A stretch of 64,000 nt of DNA from DATARH01 sp036489765 (GTDB taxonomy: Bacteria; Pseudomonadota; Alphaproteobacteria; ATCC43930; CGMCC-115725). The notes under the pieces were generated by a model. That model saw only the letters and a program-made list of their open reading frames with translations, had not been told where the DNA came from and searched no databases. The stretch covers positions 1 to 64,000 of the forward strand of contig DASXFE010000061.1 of the NCBI GenBank assembly GCA_036489765.1. The letters run 5' to 3'. The translations under genes were made by a program, and so were the position numbers. Shown here one piece after another: positions 52,189 through 61,424 of this stretch (the first letter of the stretch is position 1; the number at the start of each line of letters is the position of its first letter).

Positions 52189-53249
52189 CCGTCGCAGGCG
52201 CAGCGCGTGGGGGAGTGGCCGCGCCGCCGGTGGCGAGCGGCGCAAAAATCCCGGTACGGATCAACGTCGCCCGGTTCTGGCCCGGGGCGGCCGAGGAGCT
52301 CATCGGCACGCTGCTGCCCGATCTTCAGCCCTATTACGACTTTACGGTCGCGGCGGACCCCCAGGTGCTGCTTTACGGCCCTTATTCCGGGACATTGCCG
52401 CCCGGACGCTACGTCAAGGTCTTTGTCGGCTGCGAGAATGTCCGGCCGCTGATGAATGAATGCGATTGGGCCTTTGGCGTCGAACACGAGGAATATGTTC
52501 GTCACCCGCGTTATATGCGTATTGCGCGCTGGGGCGACGACGGCCATTTCGTCAAACAGCAAGAGCGCGATTGGGATGAGTTGCTGCGCGAGAAAACGCG
52601 CTTTTGTGCGTTCCTCTACGGTAATCCGGTGCTTTACCGGGAGGAGTTCTTCCGCGCTCTTTCACGTTACAAGCACGTGGACTCGCCCGGTCCCGCGTTG
52701 AACAACATGCAGATCGTGCCGCCTCCCGGCCATGGCGGCGACTGGGCGTCGAAACGGGCGTTTCTCCGCAATTACAAATTCGTCATTGCCTTCGAGAATT
52801 CGCCGGCGCCGGGGTACAATACCGAAAAGCTGACGCACGCGATCGAGGCGGATTGCGTGCCGATCTATTGGGGTGATACGGAAATCGGCCGTTCCTTCAA
52901 TGTTAAGCGTTTTATCAATGCGCACGACTACCTGCCCCGGCCCCGCCGGTTGATGCCGCGCCTGCCGTTTTATCCGCACTCGCTGCGCAACACTGGCAAT
53001 CCTGAACTGACAGGCCGCGTTGCGCGCCGGATAAACCGGACGATCGCGGACGCCGAGCAGCGCCTCTGGGCGTCGCGCGGTTTCGAGCGGCTCGTCGAGC
53101 GGATCGTGGAAGTCGACCGCGACGACGAGCTTTATCTGAGTCACCTGCGCGAGCCATTCCTGATCGGCAACCGGCCGCCGGATCGCGCGGCCTGGGTCGC
53201 CCGCTGGCGCGAGATTTTCGCTCAGGGCGCCAAGCTCGACAGCCCATGA
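52185..53249 (+). CDS. GT10 fucosyltransferase
   Basis: A 354-residue alpha-1,3/1,4-fucosyltransferase-type protein from ATG 52185, overlapping the epimerase by 4 bases. The diagnostic GT10 donor-site block is KFVIAFENSPAPGYNTEKL, then CVPIYWGDTEIGRSFN and KRFINAHDY. The family uses GDP-L-fucose, and the synthase at 14117 makes that donor. It therefore predicts L-fucose, or a GDP-fucose-derived sugar, in the polysaccharide. Bacterial GT10s include Lewis-antigen enzymes, although specificity here is not readable. Confidence 0.88.
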   Translation: MTVAGAARGGVAAPPVASGAKIPVRINVARFWPGAAEELIGTLLPDLQPYYDFTVAADPQVLLYGPYSGTLPPGRYVKVFVGCENVRPLMNECDWAFGVEHEEYVRHPRYMRIARWGDDGHFVKQQERDWDELLREKTRFCAFLYGNPVLYREEFFRALSRYKHVDSPGPALNNMQIVPPPGHGGDWASKRAFLRNYKFVIAFENSPAPGYNTEKLTHAIEADCVPIYWGDTEIGRSFNVKRFINAHDYLPRPRRLMPRLPFYPHSLRNTGNPELTGRVARRINRTIADAEQRLWASRGFERLVERIVEVDRDDELYLSHLREPFLIGNRPPDRAAWVARWREIFAQGAKLDSP

Positions 53250-54034
53250 TCGCGCGGCTGCGTTCCACGATACTTCGGCGGCTCGCCGACCTCCTCATCG
53301 ACAGCGACACGTTCCGCCATCGTCTGGGTGAGCTCAATCCGGATTACGATCGGCGCTACCTCCGTGCCGTTGGCCTCTTGCGGGACGCGTCCGACGAAGA
53401 GGCGGTGTTTGTGCGTGATCTCGTCCAGAGCGGCGACGCCGACATCGTCGCCTGGGTCTTGCATGAAACGGACCGGAAGAAGGGCGGCTATTTTGTCGAA
53501 TTCGGTGCAGCCGACGGCCTGATCTACAGCAATACCCTCCTTCTCGAAAAAGACCACGGCTGGCGCGGGATCGTCGCCGAGCCCAACCCGGACTGGCAGG
53601 CCGATCTGGCACGAAACCGAGGGTGCGCCATCGACCACCGCTGCGTCTTTACGACCACGGGCGACCGCGTCAAGTTTGCGGCGACGAAGGCGGCGGACCT
53701 TGCAACGCTCGTCGAGTACACATCGCGCGACGGGCACGCCCGCTCGCGGGAAGCCCACCGCGTCGTCGACGTCGAGACGGTATCGCTCAACGATCTTCTG
53801 AGCACGCACGGCGCCCCTCACGACATCGATTTCATCTCGATCGATACCGAGGGATCGGAGTACGACATCCTCACATCATTCGATTTCGACGGGTGGAATG
53901 TCCGGTTGTTTGCGGTGGAACACAACCAGACCCCCGACGAACAGAAAATCGATGCGCTGATGCAGCGCCACGGGTATGAACGCCGGTATCGCGGCTACCC
54001 GATCAACGATGCGTGGTATCGCCGGAACCCCTAG
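53246..54034 (+). CDS. FkbM-family methyltransferase
   Basis: A 262-residue SAM-dependent methyltransferase. The FkbM pattern is clear: GGYFVEFGAADGLIYSNTLLLE, VAEPNPDWQADLARN, and HDIDFISIDTEGSEYDIL followed by FAVEHNQ. The family O-methylates sugars and other hydroxyls. It overlaps the fucosyltransferase stop by 4 bases and the next GT2 gene by 22 bases, so it may methylate the sugar added by a neighbour. Confidence 0.9.
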   Translation: MIARLRSTILRRLADLLIDSDTFRHRLGELNPDYDRRYLRAVGLLRDASDEEAVFVRDLVQSGDADIVAWVLHETDRKKGGYFVEFGAADGLIYSNTLLLEKDHGWRGIVAEPNPDWQADLARNRGCAIDHRCVFTTTGDRVKFAATKAADLATLVEYTSRDGHARSREAHRVVDVETVSLNDLLSTHGAPHDIDFISIDTEGSEYDILTSFDFDGWNVRLFAVEHNQTPDEQKIDALMQRHGYERRYRGYPINDAWYRRNP

Positions 54035-55008
54035 CGTTGCTCGTTTCCGTCATCATCCCTTGCCGGAACGGCGGGGCCTGGCTTGGCGAGGCGATCGAGT
54101 CATGTCTCGCCCAGACTTGGCGGGACCTCGAAATCATCGTCGTCGACAACGGTTCCTCCGATGGCAGCCTTGCCGTGGCGCAGCGCTATCGATCGGCGTC
54201 GGTCGTCGTGCTGGAGTGCGACCGCAAGGGCGCCAGCGCGGCGCGCAATCGCGGCCTCGAGCGCGCGCGCGGCGGGCTCATTCAGTTCCTCGACGCGGAT
54301 GATCTGCTCGACCGGGACAAAATCCGGGTGCAGGTCGAACGGTTGTCGGCGATGCCCGCGGGCTTTGTGGCGTCCGGCGCGTGGTCGCGCTTTCGCCAGC
54401 GGCCGGGGGAGGTTCCGTTCGCGGCGGAACCCGTCTGGCGGGATTCGTCGGGCGAGGAGTTCCTGATCTCGTCGTGGTCCGGCGGCGGCATGATGCCGAT
54501 TTTCGCGTGGCTCGTCCCGCGCCCGGTGCTCGACAAGGCGGGACCTTGGAACGAGCACCTGAGCGTCAATGACGACGGCGAATTTTTTTGCCGGGTCGCG
54601 CTCGCCGCCGCCGGGATCGCGTTTTGCGAGGGCGCGCGCGGTTACTACCGGACCGCGGCTGCCTCGGCGCTGAGCCGGCGGCGCGACAGCGAAGCGCTTG
54701 CGTCCGTCTTCGCCTCCATCGAGCTCTCCTGTGCGAGGTTGCTGGAGCGCGACGGTTCGGCCCGCGCGGCCGGCGCCTGCGCGACGCAATACCAGCGCTT
54801 TGCCTATGACGCCTATCCGGCGGCGCCCGCCCTTGTGGCCGCGGCGGAACGGCGTGCCGCCGAGCTTGGGGGCAGCGACTTGCCGCCGCAAGGTGGGCCG
54901 ATGTTCGCCGCGGTTGCGCGCTGGCTCGGCTGGCGCGCCGCGCAGCGTTGCCGGTCGGTATGGTGGCGGGCGAGCGGGCTGGCCGCAATCGGCCCCGGCC
55001 ATCGATGA
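54013..55008 (+). CDS. glycosyltransferase family 2
   Basis: A 331-residue GT-A transferase from GTG 54013. VSVIIPCRNGGAWLGEAIESCL and IIVVDNGSSDGS give the nucleotide site, IQFLDADDLL the DxD metal site, and NEHLSVNDDGEFFCR the catalytic-base region. It is complete. The start lies inside the FkbM gene and the stop overlaps the next gene by 4 bases. Confidence 0.92.
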   Translation: MVSPEPLALLVSVIIPCRNGGAWLGEAIESCLAQTWRDLEIIVVDNGSSDGSLAVAQRYRSASVVVLECDRKGASAARNRGLERARGGLIQFLDADDLLDRDKIRVQVERLSAMPAGFVASGAWSRFRQRPGEVPFAAEPVWRDSSGEEFLISSWSGGGMMPIFAWLVPRPVLDKAGPWNEHLSVNDDGEFFCRVALAAAGIAFCEGARGYYRTAAASALSRRRDSEALASVFASIELSCARLLERDGSARAAGACATQYQRFAYDAYPAAPALVAAAERRAAELGGSDLPPQGGPMFAAVARWLGWRAAQRCRSVWWRASGLAAIGPGHR

Positions 55009-56276
55009 TGGCCGGGGACCCGCGCCGGATCGTGCTGCTGACCGGCAACAGCCTGTGCCATAACCCGCGCGCGATGAAGGAGGCGACGGCGCTGGCGCGG
55101 GCGGGGTATCAGGTCGACGTCCTAGGTGCGTGGCTTGACCCGGAACTCAAGGCGCGCGACGAGCGCCTGCTCAAAAACCTGCCGTTTCGTTTCGCGCCAG
55201 TGCTCGACGCCGCGTTGCCGGGCGTGAGTGCCGCCATCGATCGATTGCGGCAACGGGCAGCCCGCAAGGCCGCGCAACTTGCCTACGACCTCACGGGTGC
55301 CCAGAACCCGCTGCAGCTCGGTCTCGGCATCGGGCGGATGCTGCGGCTCGCGCTCAGGATACCGGCGCAGCTTTATATTGCGCATTCGGAGCCGTGCCTC
55401 GCTGTCGCGCGCAGGCTGTTGCGCGCGGGACGGCGTGTCGGCGTCGACATGGAGGACTGGTTCTCCGAGGACCTGCTGCCCGAGGCGCGGCGCCATCGGC
55501 CGCTCGGCTTGCTGCGCACCCTGGAGCGAGAGGTACTGCGTCGCGGCGCCTATGCCTCGTGCCCGTCGCAGGTGATGAGCGCAACGCTCGCCGCTACTTA
55601 CGATTGCCCGCCGCCGACGGTCGTCTACAACGCGTTTGCCTGGTCTGACCGGCAAGGGTGCGACGGCGTAGACCGCGATCGTCGCGAGCGGCGGGTTCCG
55701 TCGTTGCACTGGTTTTCGACCACCCTTGGCCCCGGCCGCGGTCTCGAAGACCTGCTCGCGGCCCTCGCGCTTCTCGACCGCGAGTTCGAGGTTCATTTGC
55801 GGGGCAACCCCGCCCCGGGTTTCGCGGCGTGGATCGAAGGCCGGGTTCCCGAGCGTTGGCGCGGACGGGTGCGGCTTCATCCCGTGGTGACGAACGACGA
55901 GCTGCTGCCGCGCATCGCGGAGCACGATATCGGGTTCGCGGGGGAAGAGCCTCACTGCCGCAGCCGCGATCTGACCGTCACCAACAAGGTCCTTCACTAC
56001 CTGCTCGGCGGCCTGGCCGTCGTTGCCAGCGATACAAAAGGGCAAGGCGAGGTCGCCGCGCGGGCGCCGGGTGCGGTTCTTCTCTATCCCGCCGGCGACG
56101 CGCAGGCGCTGGCGAGCGTCCTCGATCGGCTCCTGGGTTCGCACGAGGCCCTGGCGCGGGCGAAGGCGGCGGCGCTGGCCGTGGCCCGGGACTTCTTCTG
56201 CTGGGAGCGCCAGGAGCCAGTGCTGCTCGACGCCATCGAACGCGCCGTCTCGTACCCGACGCGCGTGTCCCGATGA
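55005..56276 (+). CDS. glycosyltransferase family 4
   Basis: A 423-residue GT-B protein from ATG 55005. IVLLTGNSLCHNPRAMKEATAL is the N-terminal glycine-loop region, HSEPCLAVARRLLRAGRRVGVD and DMEDWFSEDLL follow, and the donor half has LHWFSTTLGPGRGLEDLL and VTNKVLHYLLGGLAVVASD. The final EPHCRSRDLT/NKVLHY portion replaces the classic ExxxxxxxE, so it is a diverged GT4. 4-base overlaps on both sides. Confidence 0.82.
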   Translation: MMAGDPRRIVLLTGNSLCHNPRAMKEATALARAGYQVDVLGAWLDPELKARDERLLKNLPFRFAPVLDAALPGVSAAIDRLRQRAARKAAQLAYDLTGAQNPLQLGLGIGRMLRLALRIPAQLYIAHSEPCLAVARRLLRAGRRVGVDMEDWFSEDLLPEARRHRPLGLLRTLEREVLRRGAYASCPSQVMSATLAATYDCPPPTVVYNAFAWSDRQGCDGVDRDRRERRVPSLHWFSTTLGPGRGLEDLLAALALLDREFEVHLRGNPAPGFAAWIEGRVPERWRGRVRLHPVVTNDELLPRIAEHDIGFAGEEPHCRSRDLTVTNKVLHYLLGGLAVVASDTKGQGEVAARAPGAVLLYPAGDAQALASVLDRLLGSHEALARAKAAALAVARDFFCWERQEPVLLDAIERAVSYPTRVSR

Positions 56277-57619
56277 CCGCGGCCCGCAAGGTCCTGATCG
56301 TCAGCCCGCGCTTTCCGCCGACAAACGCCGCGGACCTGCACAGGGTGCGGACATCGCTGGCGCATTACCGCTCGTTCGGATGGGAGCCGAGCGTGCTCGC
56401 GGTCGACCCCGCGACCTCCGACTGCATCGACGACCCCGCGCTCGCCGAGGCGCTGCCGAACGATATCCCGGTGGTGCGGGTAACGGCCTGGAGCGAAAAG
56501 CGATGCCGCCGTTTCGGTTTTGGCCAGCTCGCGTACCGCAGCCTGCTGCCGCTTTACCGCGCGGGTTGCGACCTGCTGCGCAGCGGCGGATACGATGTGG
56601 TCCTGTTCTCGACGACGGCGTTTTTGTGTTTCGCGATCGGTCCGCTATGGCAGCGGCGGTATGGCTGCGCGATCGTCTACGACTTCCATGATCTCTGGTA
56701 CCGCGGGCCGCTGCCGCGCGCGGACGTGCCGGGAAATCCGATCAAGTATCGGGCCGATCAATGGCTTGCCAAGCGGCTGGAGAGTTTCTCGCTGCGTGCG
56801 GCCTCGCATGTCTTCGCGGTGTCGGAATTCTACGTGGCGACCTTGTCGCGGCGCTATCCCTGGCTCGAGCCCGACCGGTTCACGGTGCTGCCGTTCGGCG
56901 CCGAGCCCGGCGACTATGCGTTTGTTCGCGGCCGCGGCATCCGGCAAGGGGTCTTCGCGGCCGATCGCGGCATTCGCCGCTGGGTTTGTGCCGGCGCCAT
57001 CGCCCCGGCGATGCTTCCCGTCGTCGCGGCGCTGTGCCGTGGCGTCGCGAGGTGGCGCGACGCGGATCCGGGCCCGGCCGCGGCGCTTCGCCTGACCTTT
57101 GTCGGGACCGATTATGCCGGCCCGCAACGCAGCTTTAAACGCGTCGAGCCGACGGCGCGGGAATATGGTGTCGCCGACCTGGTCGAGGAATTCCCCGACC
57201 GCATCCCCTATTTCGAGGCGCTCGCCTTCAATCTCGCGAGCGATGCGGTCCTGCTGATCGGTTCGGCGGAGGCCGACTACACGGCCTCGAAGCTCTTGAC
57301 CGTCGCCCTGTCGAAAAAGCCGATCCTGGCGCTGTTCCACCGCAACAGCCTCGTCAGCAGGATCGCGGCGCAGCTTCCCAACATCTTTCTCGCGACGTTT
57401 GACGAGAGTCCAGCCGAGCCCGGGTTCCAGGCTCGCATCGCCGAGGGGATAGAGTGGCTGATGGCCGGGCGTTTTGATGGCTCGGCGGTGGAGGCAGGGT
57501 GCGAGCCCTGGTCGGCGGCAGAAATGACCCGGCGCCAATGCCTGGTATTCGATCGCATCGGCCCGGCGGCCGTAAGGCAGCGCCCGGCGGCTCGCGCGTC
57601 GTCGACCGCAGCGCCATGA
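56273..57619 (+). CDS. GT4-like glycosyltransferase
   Basis: A 448-residue protein from ATG 56273. KVLIVSPRFPPTNAADLHRVR and the central VYDFHDLWYRGPLPRADVPG resemble GT4 enzymes that act in exopolysaccharide loci. The donor half has FVGTDYAGPQRSFKRVEP and ASKLLTVALSKKPILALFH, where the acidic pair of the usual motif is weak. The C-terminal 60 residues are Ala/Arg-rich. Assignment is by fold and context. Confidence 0.75.
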   Translation: MTAARKVLIVSPRFPPTNAADLHRVRTSLAHYRSFGWEPSVLAVDPATSDCIDDPALAEALPNDIPVVRVTAWSEKRCRRFGFGQLAYRSLLPLYRAGCDLLRSGGYDVVLFSTTAFLCFAIGPLWQRRYGCAIVYDFHDLWYRGPLPRADVPGNPIKYRADQWLAKRLESFSLRAASHVFAVSEFYVATLSRRYPWLEPDRFTVLPFGAEPGDYAFVRGRGIRQGVFAADRGIRRWVCAGAIAPAMLPVVAALCRGVARWRDADPGPAAALRLTFVGTDYAGPQRSFKRVEPTAREYGVADLVEEFPDRIPYFEALAFNLASDAVLLIGSAEADYTASKLLTVALSKKPILALFHRNSLVSRIAAQLPNIFLATFDESPAEPGFQARIAEGIEWLMAGRFDGSAVEAGCEPWSAAEMTRRQCLVFDRIGPAAVRQRPAARASSTAAP

Positions 57620-58812
57620 ACCCGTCGGTCAAACGATTGGCGATCGTCGTTTCGCACCCGATCCAGTACTTTGTCCCGCTCTATCAGCGTCTGGCCCTTC
57701 GGCCCGACATTGCGATCAAGGTTTTCTATACGTGGCACGCCGCGCAGCAGCCCGTCGAAGACCGCGGCTTCAAGCAGTTCGTCGCCTGGGATATCCCGCT
57801 CACCGCGGGCTATGATTTTGAGCTCGTCCCCAACACCTCCCGCGACCCCGGGACGCACCGCTTTTTCGGCCTGCGCAACGCCGGGCTCGTCGAGCGCGTC
57901 CTGGCGTGGCGACCCGACGCGGCGCTTATCTGCGGGTGGGCGTGGTGGTCGCATCTGCGGGCCCTCTATGCGCTGCGCCGCCGCGGCGTCTGCTGCCTTT
58001 TTCGCGGGGATTCGCACCTGCTCGACGCGGACCAGTCGGGTCCGCGCTGGCGGCTCAAATACGCGCTGCTGCGGCGGGTATTTGCGCTGCCTTCGGGCTT
58101 TCTGGTCGTCGGTTCGGCGAACCGCGCCTACTACGAGCGCTTTGGGGTGGACCCGGCGAGGCTCTATCCTTGTCCGCATTCGATCGATATCGCCCGGTTT
58201 GCCGAGCCGGAGTCCGACTTCGAGCAGGAAGCGAGCGATTGGCGCCGACGGCTCTGCATTGCCCCCGATCGGCCGGTGCTGCTCTATGCCGGAAAATTCG
58301 AGCCGAGAAAGCGCCCGGCGGAACTGATGCGGATCGTCCAACGGCTTGACCCGCCCAACGCCGTTCTGATCCTCGTCGGCGGTGGGGAATTGCAGGGTGA
58401 GATCGATGCCATCGCCGCGAGCGACCCGGAGCGGTTTCGCGTGCTGCCGTTTCAGAACCAGAGCCGCATGCCGGTGGTCTATCGTCTTGCCGACATCTGC
58501 GTGCTGCCGTCCGCGTATGGCGAAAGCTGGGGGATGGCCGTCAACGAGGCGCTCGCCTGCGGGCGCCCCGTGCTTGTCAGCGATCGGGTAGGATGCGCCG
58601 CGGACCTCGTCGACGCCGATTGCGGAGGAATCTTTCCCTGGAATGACGAACCCGCCTGGCAGCGCGTGACCGAAGCGATGATCGGCAACAGAGAGGCCTT
58701 GCTGGGGATGCGAACCGCGGCGGCTCGGCGTGCCGTGCGATTTGACATTTCGGCGACCGAGGAAACGCTCGTCGATGCTCTAGCGGGGGCCTGTGCCGGA
58801 TGTCGCCGTTAA
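57616..58812 (+). CDS. glycosyltransferase family 4
   Basis: A 398-residue GT-B transferase from ATG 57616. LAIVVSHPIQYFVPLYQRLA is the acceptor-side loop, RPVLLYAGKFEPRKRPAEL the donor-domain start, and PSAYGESWGMAVNEALACGRPV carries the conserved ExxxxxxxE donor motif. It overlaps the preceding gene by 4 bases and the polymerase gene by 13. Sugar specificity is unknown. Confidence 0.9.
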   Translation: MNPSVKRLAIVVSHPIQYFVPLYQRLALRPDIAIKVFYTWHAAQQPVEDRGFKQFVAWDIPLTAGYDFELVPNTSRDPGTHRFFGLRNAGLVERVLAWRPDAALICGWAWWSHLRALYALRRRGVCCLFRGDSHLLDADQSGPRWRLKYALLRRVFALPSGFLVVGSANRAYYERFGVDPARLYPCPHSIDIARFAEPESDFEQEASDWRRRLCIAPDRPVLLYAGKFEPRKRPAELMRIVQRLDPPNAVLILVGGGELQGEIDAIAASDPERFRVLPFQNQSRMPVVYRLADICVLPSAYGESWGMAVNEALACGRPVLVSDRVGCAADLVDADCGGIFPWNDEPAWQRVTEAMIGNREALLGMRTAAARRAVRFDISATEETLVDALAGACAGCRR

Positions 58813-60251
58813 TCACCCTCGACTCCCGATACCGTTTCCCGCTTTTTGCCTTGGGGGCCGGAGCGGCGGCCTGCGCCGTCTTTGCGCAGGATCCGATCGG
58901 CTATGTCTGCATCGCCGTTCCGGCGATCGTGCCGCTGTTCCTGTGGCTGCGCGCCGGCGCCGTGGGCATGCCGGTCCTTCCTCTGCTGAGCACCCTCTGC
59001 TTCATTTATTACGCGGTCCCGATCATCCGCCACGAGGTCGTGGCGTACGATTCCGAAGAGCTGCTGGCCGCGGCCGCCACGGTCGGCGCGTTCCTCATTG
59101 CCGCGAGCCTCGCGTGCTGGCCGTTTTACTTGCATCTCCCGCGCCGTTCGCCCGATCGCGGCCGGATCTTCGTCTCCGACCGGCGCATCGTTCAGCTCGC
59201 CCTGATCGGTCTCTGCGGCGGCATCGCCTATCACCTGGGGGCGGTTTCCGGCAATCTTGCCTGGCTTTCAAGCTTTAACGGCGTGGTGCGCGCGCTGGTC
59301 GTGACGCTTGCATTGAGCGCCTGCTACCTCGTCGGATACGCGCGAGCGTCGCGATTTCTGGTGGGCCCGCAATGGTTCGCCTATCTCGGCTGCCTGCTGG
59401 CGCTGATCACCCTGGCCTGGTGCAACCTCTTGCTGGTCGGCGGCTTGATGTATTGCGCCGCTGCCCTCCTCGGCTATGTGGTCACGGCAAAACGCATACC
59501 GTGGGCCGCCGTCGCGGTGACGTTCGCCGTGCTCGCCGTGCTCCATGCCGGAAAATTCGAGACGCGCAACGAGTACTGGTCGCTCGAAACTTCCGGCCTG
59601 AAGGACCCCTCGATCAGCCAGGTGCCCGGAATGATGGCCGATTGGGTGTCGAACGGCCTCGACGCGCTTTGGGCTGGCGACGCCTGGGATTCCAGCGACA
59701 TTCTGGAGCGTGCCTCGCTCTTGCAAATGGTGCTGCTGGTCCGGCGGGAGACGCCCGACTTCGTCCCGTTCCTAAACGGTGAGACCTACCGGCTGTTGCC
59801 GCGGATGATCGTGCCGCGCTTTGTCGAGGCCGACAAAACCATCAGCCAGGCGGGGTTGAACCTTCTGAGCATCACCTATGGCCTGCAGCGCGAGGAAGCG
59901 ACCGCCAACACGACGATCGGCTGGGGACTGGTGGCGGAGGGCTACGCGAATTTCGGGCTGTGGGGGGTGATCGGCATCGGCGCGATCATGGGCGCGCTGT
60001 GCGGTGCACTGACCCGTTTCAGCGCCGGGTCGTCGGCCAATTCATTGCCGATGTTGCTTACGATCGCCGCAACCCTGGCCCTGATGGATGTCGAGGCCGA
60101 CTTTTCCTATCTGATCGTCAACCTGGTTCAGGCGGTCGTCGCGGCGCTGGCGCTGATCGGGCCGCTGACGCTCCTGTACCGCCCGAGACCGGCAAGCGGC
60201 CGCCGACCCGTGCCGGCGGACGGCCCCGGACCAATCACGGCGCCGCGTTGA
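58800..60251 (+). CDS. O-antigen polymerase-like membrane protein 2
   Basis: A 483-residue polytopic protein with roughly ten to twelve hydrophobic segments and a large soluble loop (about residues 250-340: FETRNEYWSLETSG through RLLPRMIVPRF). Features such as LPRMIVPRFVEADKT and GWGLVAEGYANFGLWGVI match Wzy-type oligosaccharide repeat polymerases. It differs from the ligase-like protein at 37249, so the locus has two candidate polymerising or ligating enzymes. Surrounded by glycosyltransferases. Confidence 0.82.
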   Translation: MSPLITLDSRYRFPLFALGAGAAACAVFAQDPIGYVCIAVPAIVPLFLWLRAGAVGMPVLPLLSTLCFIYYAVPIIRHEVVAYDSEELLAAAATVGAFLIAASLACWPFYLHLPRRSPDRGRIFVSDRRIVQLALIGLCGGIAYHLGAVSGNLAWLSSFNGVVRALVVTLALSACYLVGYARASRFLVGPQWFAYLGCLLALITLAWCNLLLVGGLMYCAAALLGYVVTAKRIPWAAVAVTFAVLAVLHAGKFETRNEYWSLETSGLKDPSISQVPGMMADWVSNGLDALWAGDAWDSSDILERASLLQMVLLVRRETPDFVPFLNGETYRLLPRMIVPRFVEADKTISQAGLNLLSITYGLQREEATANTTIGWGLVAEGYANFGLWGVIGIGAIMGALCGALTRFSAGSSANSLPMLLTIAATLALMDVEADFSYLIVNLVQAVVAALALIGPLTLLYRPRPASGRRPVPADGPGPITAPR

Positions 60252-60254
60252 CGC

Positions 60255-61415
60255 ATGCGGCTTCTCCACATCACCCCGACCTACCTGCCGGCGACGCGGT
60301 ATGGCGGGCCGATTTTCTCGATCCACGGTCTGTGCCGCGCTCTGGCGGTGCGCGGCCATACTGTCGAGGTCTTTACGACCAGTGTCGACGGGCCGACAAA
60401 CAGCGCCGTCCCGCATGACGAGCCGGTTATGCTCGATGGGGTCAGGGTGCACTATTTCGCCTCGCACGTTCTGCGCCGGCTGTACTGGGCGCCGGCGCTG
60501 GCGCGCGCGCTGCGGCGCGATGTCGGAGACGCCGATGCGGTGCATCTGCACTCCGTCTTCCTGTGGCCGACATGGGCGGCTGCGCGGGCAGCCGCGCGTT
60601 CACGCACGCCCTACGTCCTATCGCCGCGAGGCATGCTGGTTCACGAACTGATCGAGGCCCGTCATCGCCGGCTAAAGACCGCGTGGATCAGCTTGATCGA
60701 ACGATCGAACCTCGAAGCGGCCTCGGCGGTCCACCTGACCTCGCCCAACGAAGCCGAGGCGCTCGGAAAGTTCGGGTTTCGGCTCAAGCGGGTCGCCACG
60801 GTACCGAACGGGCTGGACGACATCGTCGAGTCACCCGCCGAGGATCCGCCGCCCGACATCAAGGCCCTCTGGGGGGCTCAGCCGCTGATCCTGTTTTTCG
60901 GCCGCCTCTCCTGGGTCAAGGGGCTGGACCGCCTGTTGCGAGCCTTTGCCCGGACCGGCGTCGGCGCACTGGCGATCGTCGGCACAGATTTCGACGGCCT
61001 GGCGCCGCACCTGCGCGAGACCGCGGCCGAACTGGGCGTGGCGCACCGGGTCCATCTCGTGCCGCGGACGGTGTCGGGGCCGGACAAAGAGGCCGTTTTC
61101 GCCGCGGCCAGCGCCTTCATCCTGCCTTCCTACTCGGAAAGCTTTGGCAACGCCGCGCTCGAGGCGATGCAGCGCGGCCTGCCGGTCATCGTCACCCGGG
61201 CCGTCGGCATCGGCGACATCGTCGAGGCTTCGGGCGGCGGCATCGTTGCCGACGACACCGTGGAGGGGCTCGCGGCGGCGATGCAGCGTCTCCTTACGGA
61301 TGCCGACGGTTGTCGGTCGATAGGAGAAGCGGGTCGGCAGCATGTCGCCGAGCATTACCGGTGGGCCGCCATAGCCCCACGGATGGAGGCTCTTTATGAG
61401 AGCCTGCTGCACTAG
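60255..61415 (+). CDS. glycosyltransferase family 4
   Basis: A 386-residue GT-B transferase. HITPTYLPATRYGGPIFSIHGL is the acceptor loop, LSPRGMLVHELIEARHRR the linker typical of this subgroup, LILFFGRLSWVKGLDRLL the donor-domain start, and PSYSESFGNAALEAMQRGLPV the catalytic ExxxxxxxE motif. It starts 3 bases after the polymerase stop. Complete and ordinary. Confidence 0.92.
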   Translation: MRLLHITPTYLPATRYGGPIFSIHGLCRALAVRGHTVEVFTTSVDGPTNSAVPHDEPVMLDGVRVHYFASHVLRRLYWAPALARALRRDVGDADAVHLHSVFLWPTWAAARAAARSRTPYVLSPRGMLVHELIEARHRRLKTAWISLIERSNLEAASAVHLTSPNEAEALGKFGFRLKRVATVPNGLDDIVESPAEDPPPDIKALWGAQPLILFFGRLSWVKGLDRLLRAFARTGVGALAIVGTDFDGLAPHLRETAAELGVAHRVHLVPRTVSGPDKEAVFAAASAFILPSYSESFGNAALEAMQRGLPVIVTRAVGIGDIVEASGGGIVADDTVEGLAAAMQRLLTDADGCRSIGEAGRQHVAEHYRWAAIAPRMEALYESLLH

Positions 61416-61424
61416 CGCTTCCGC

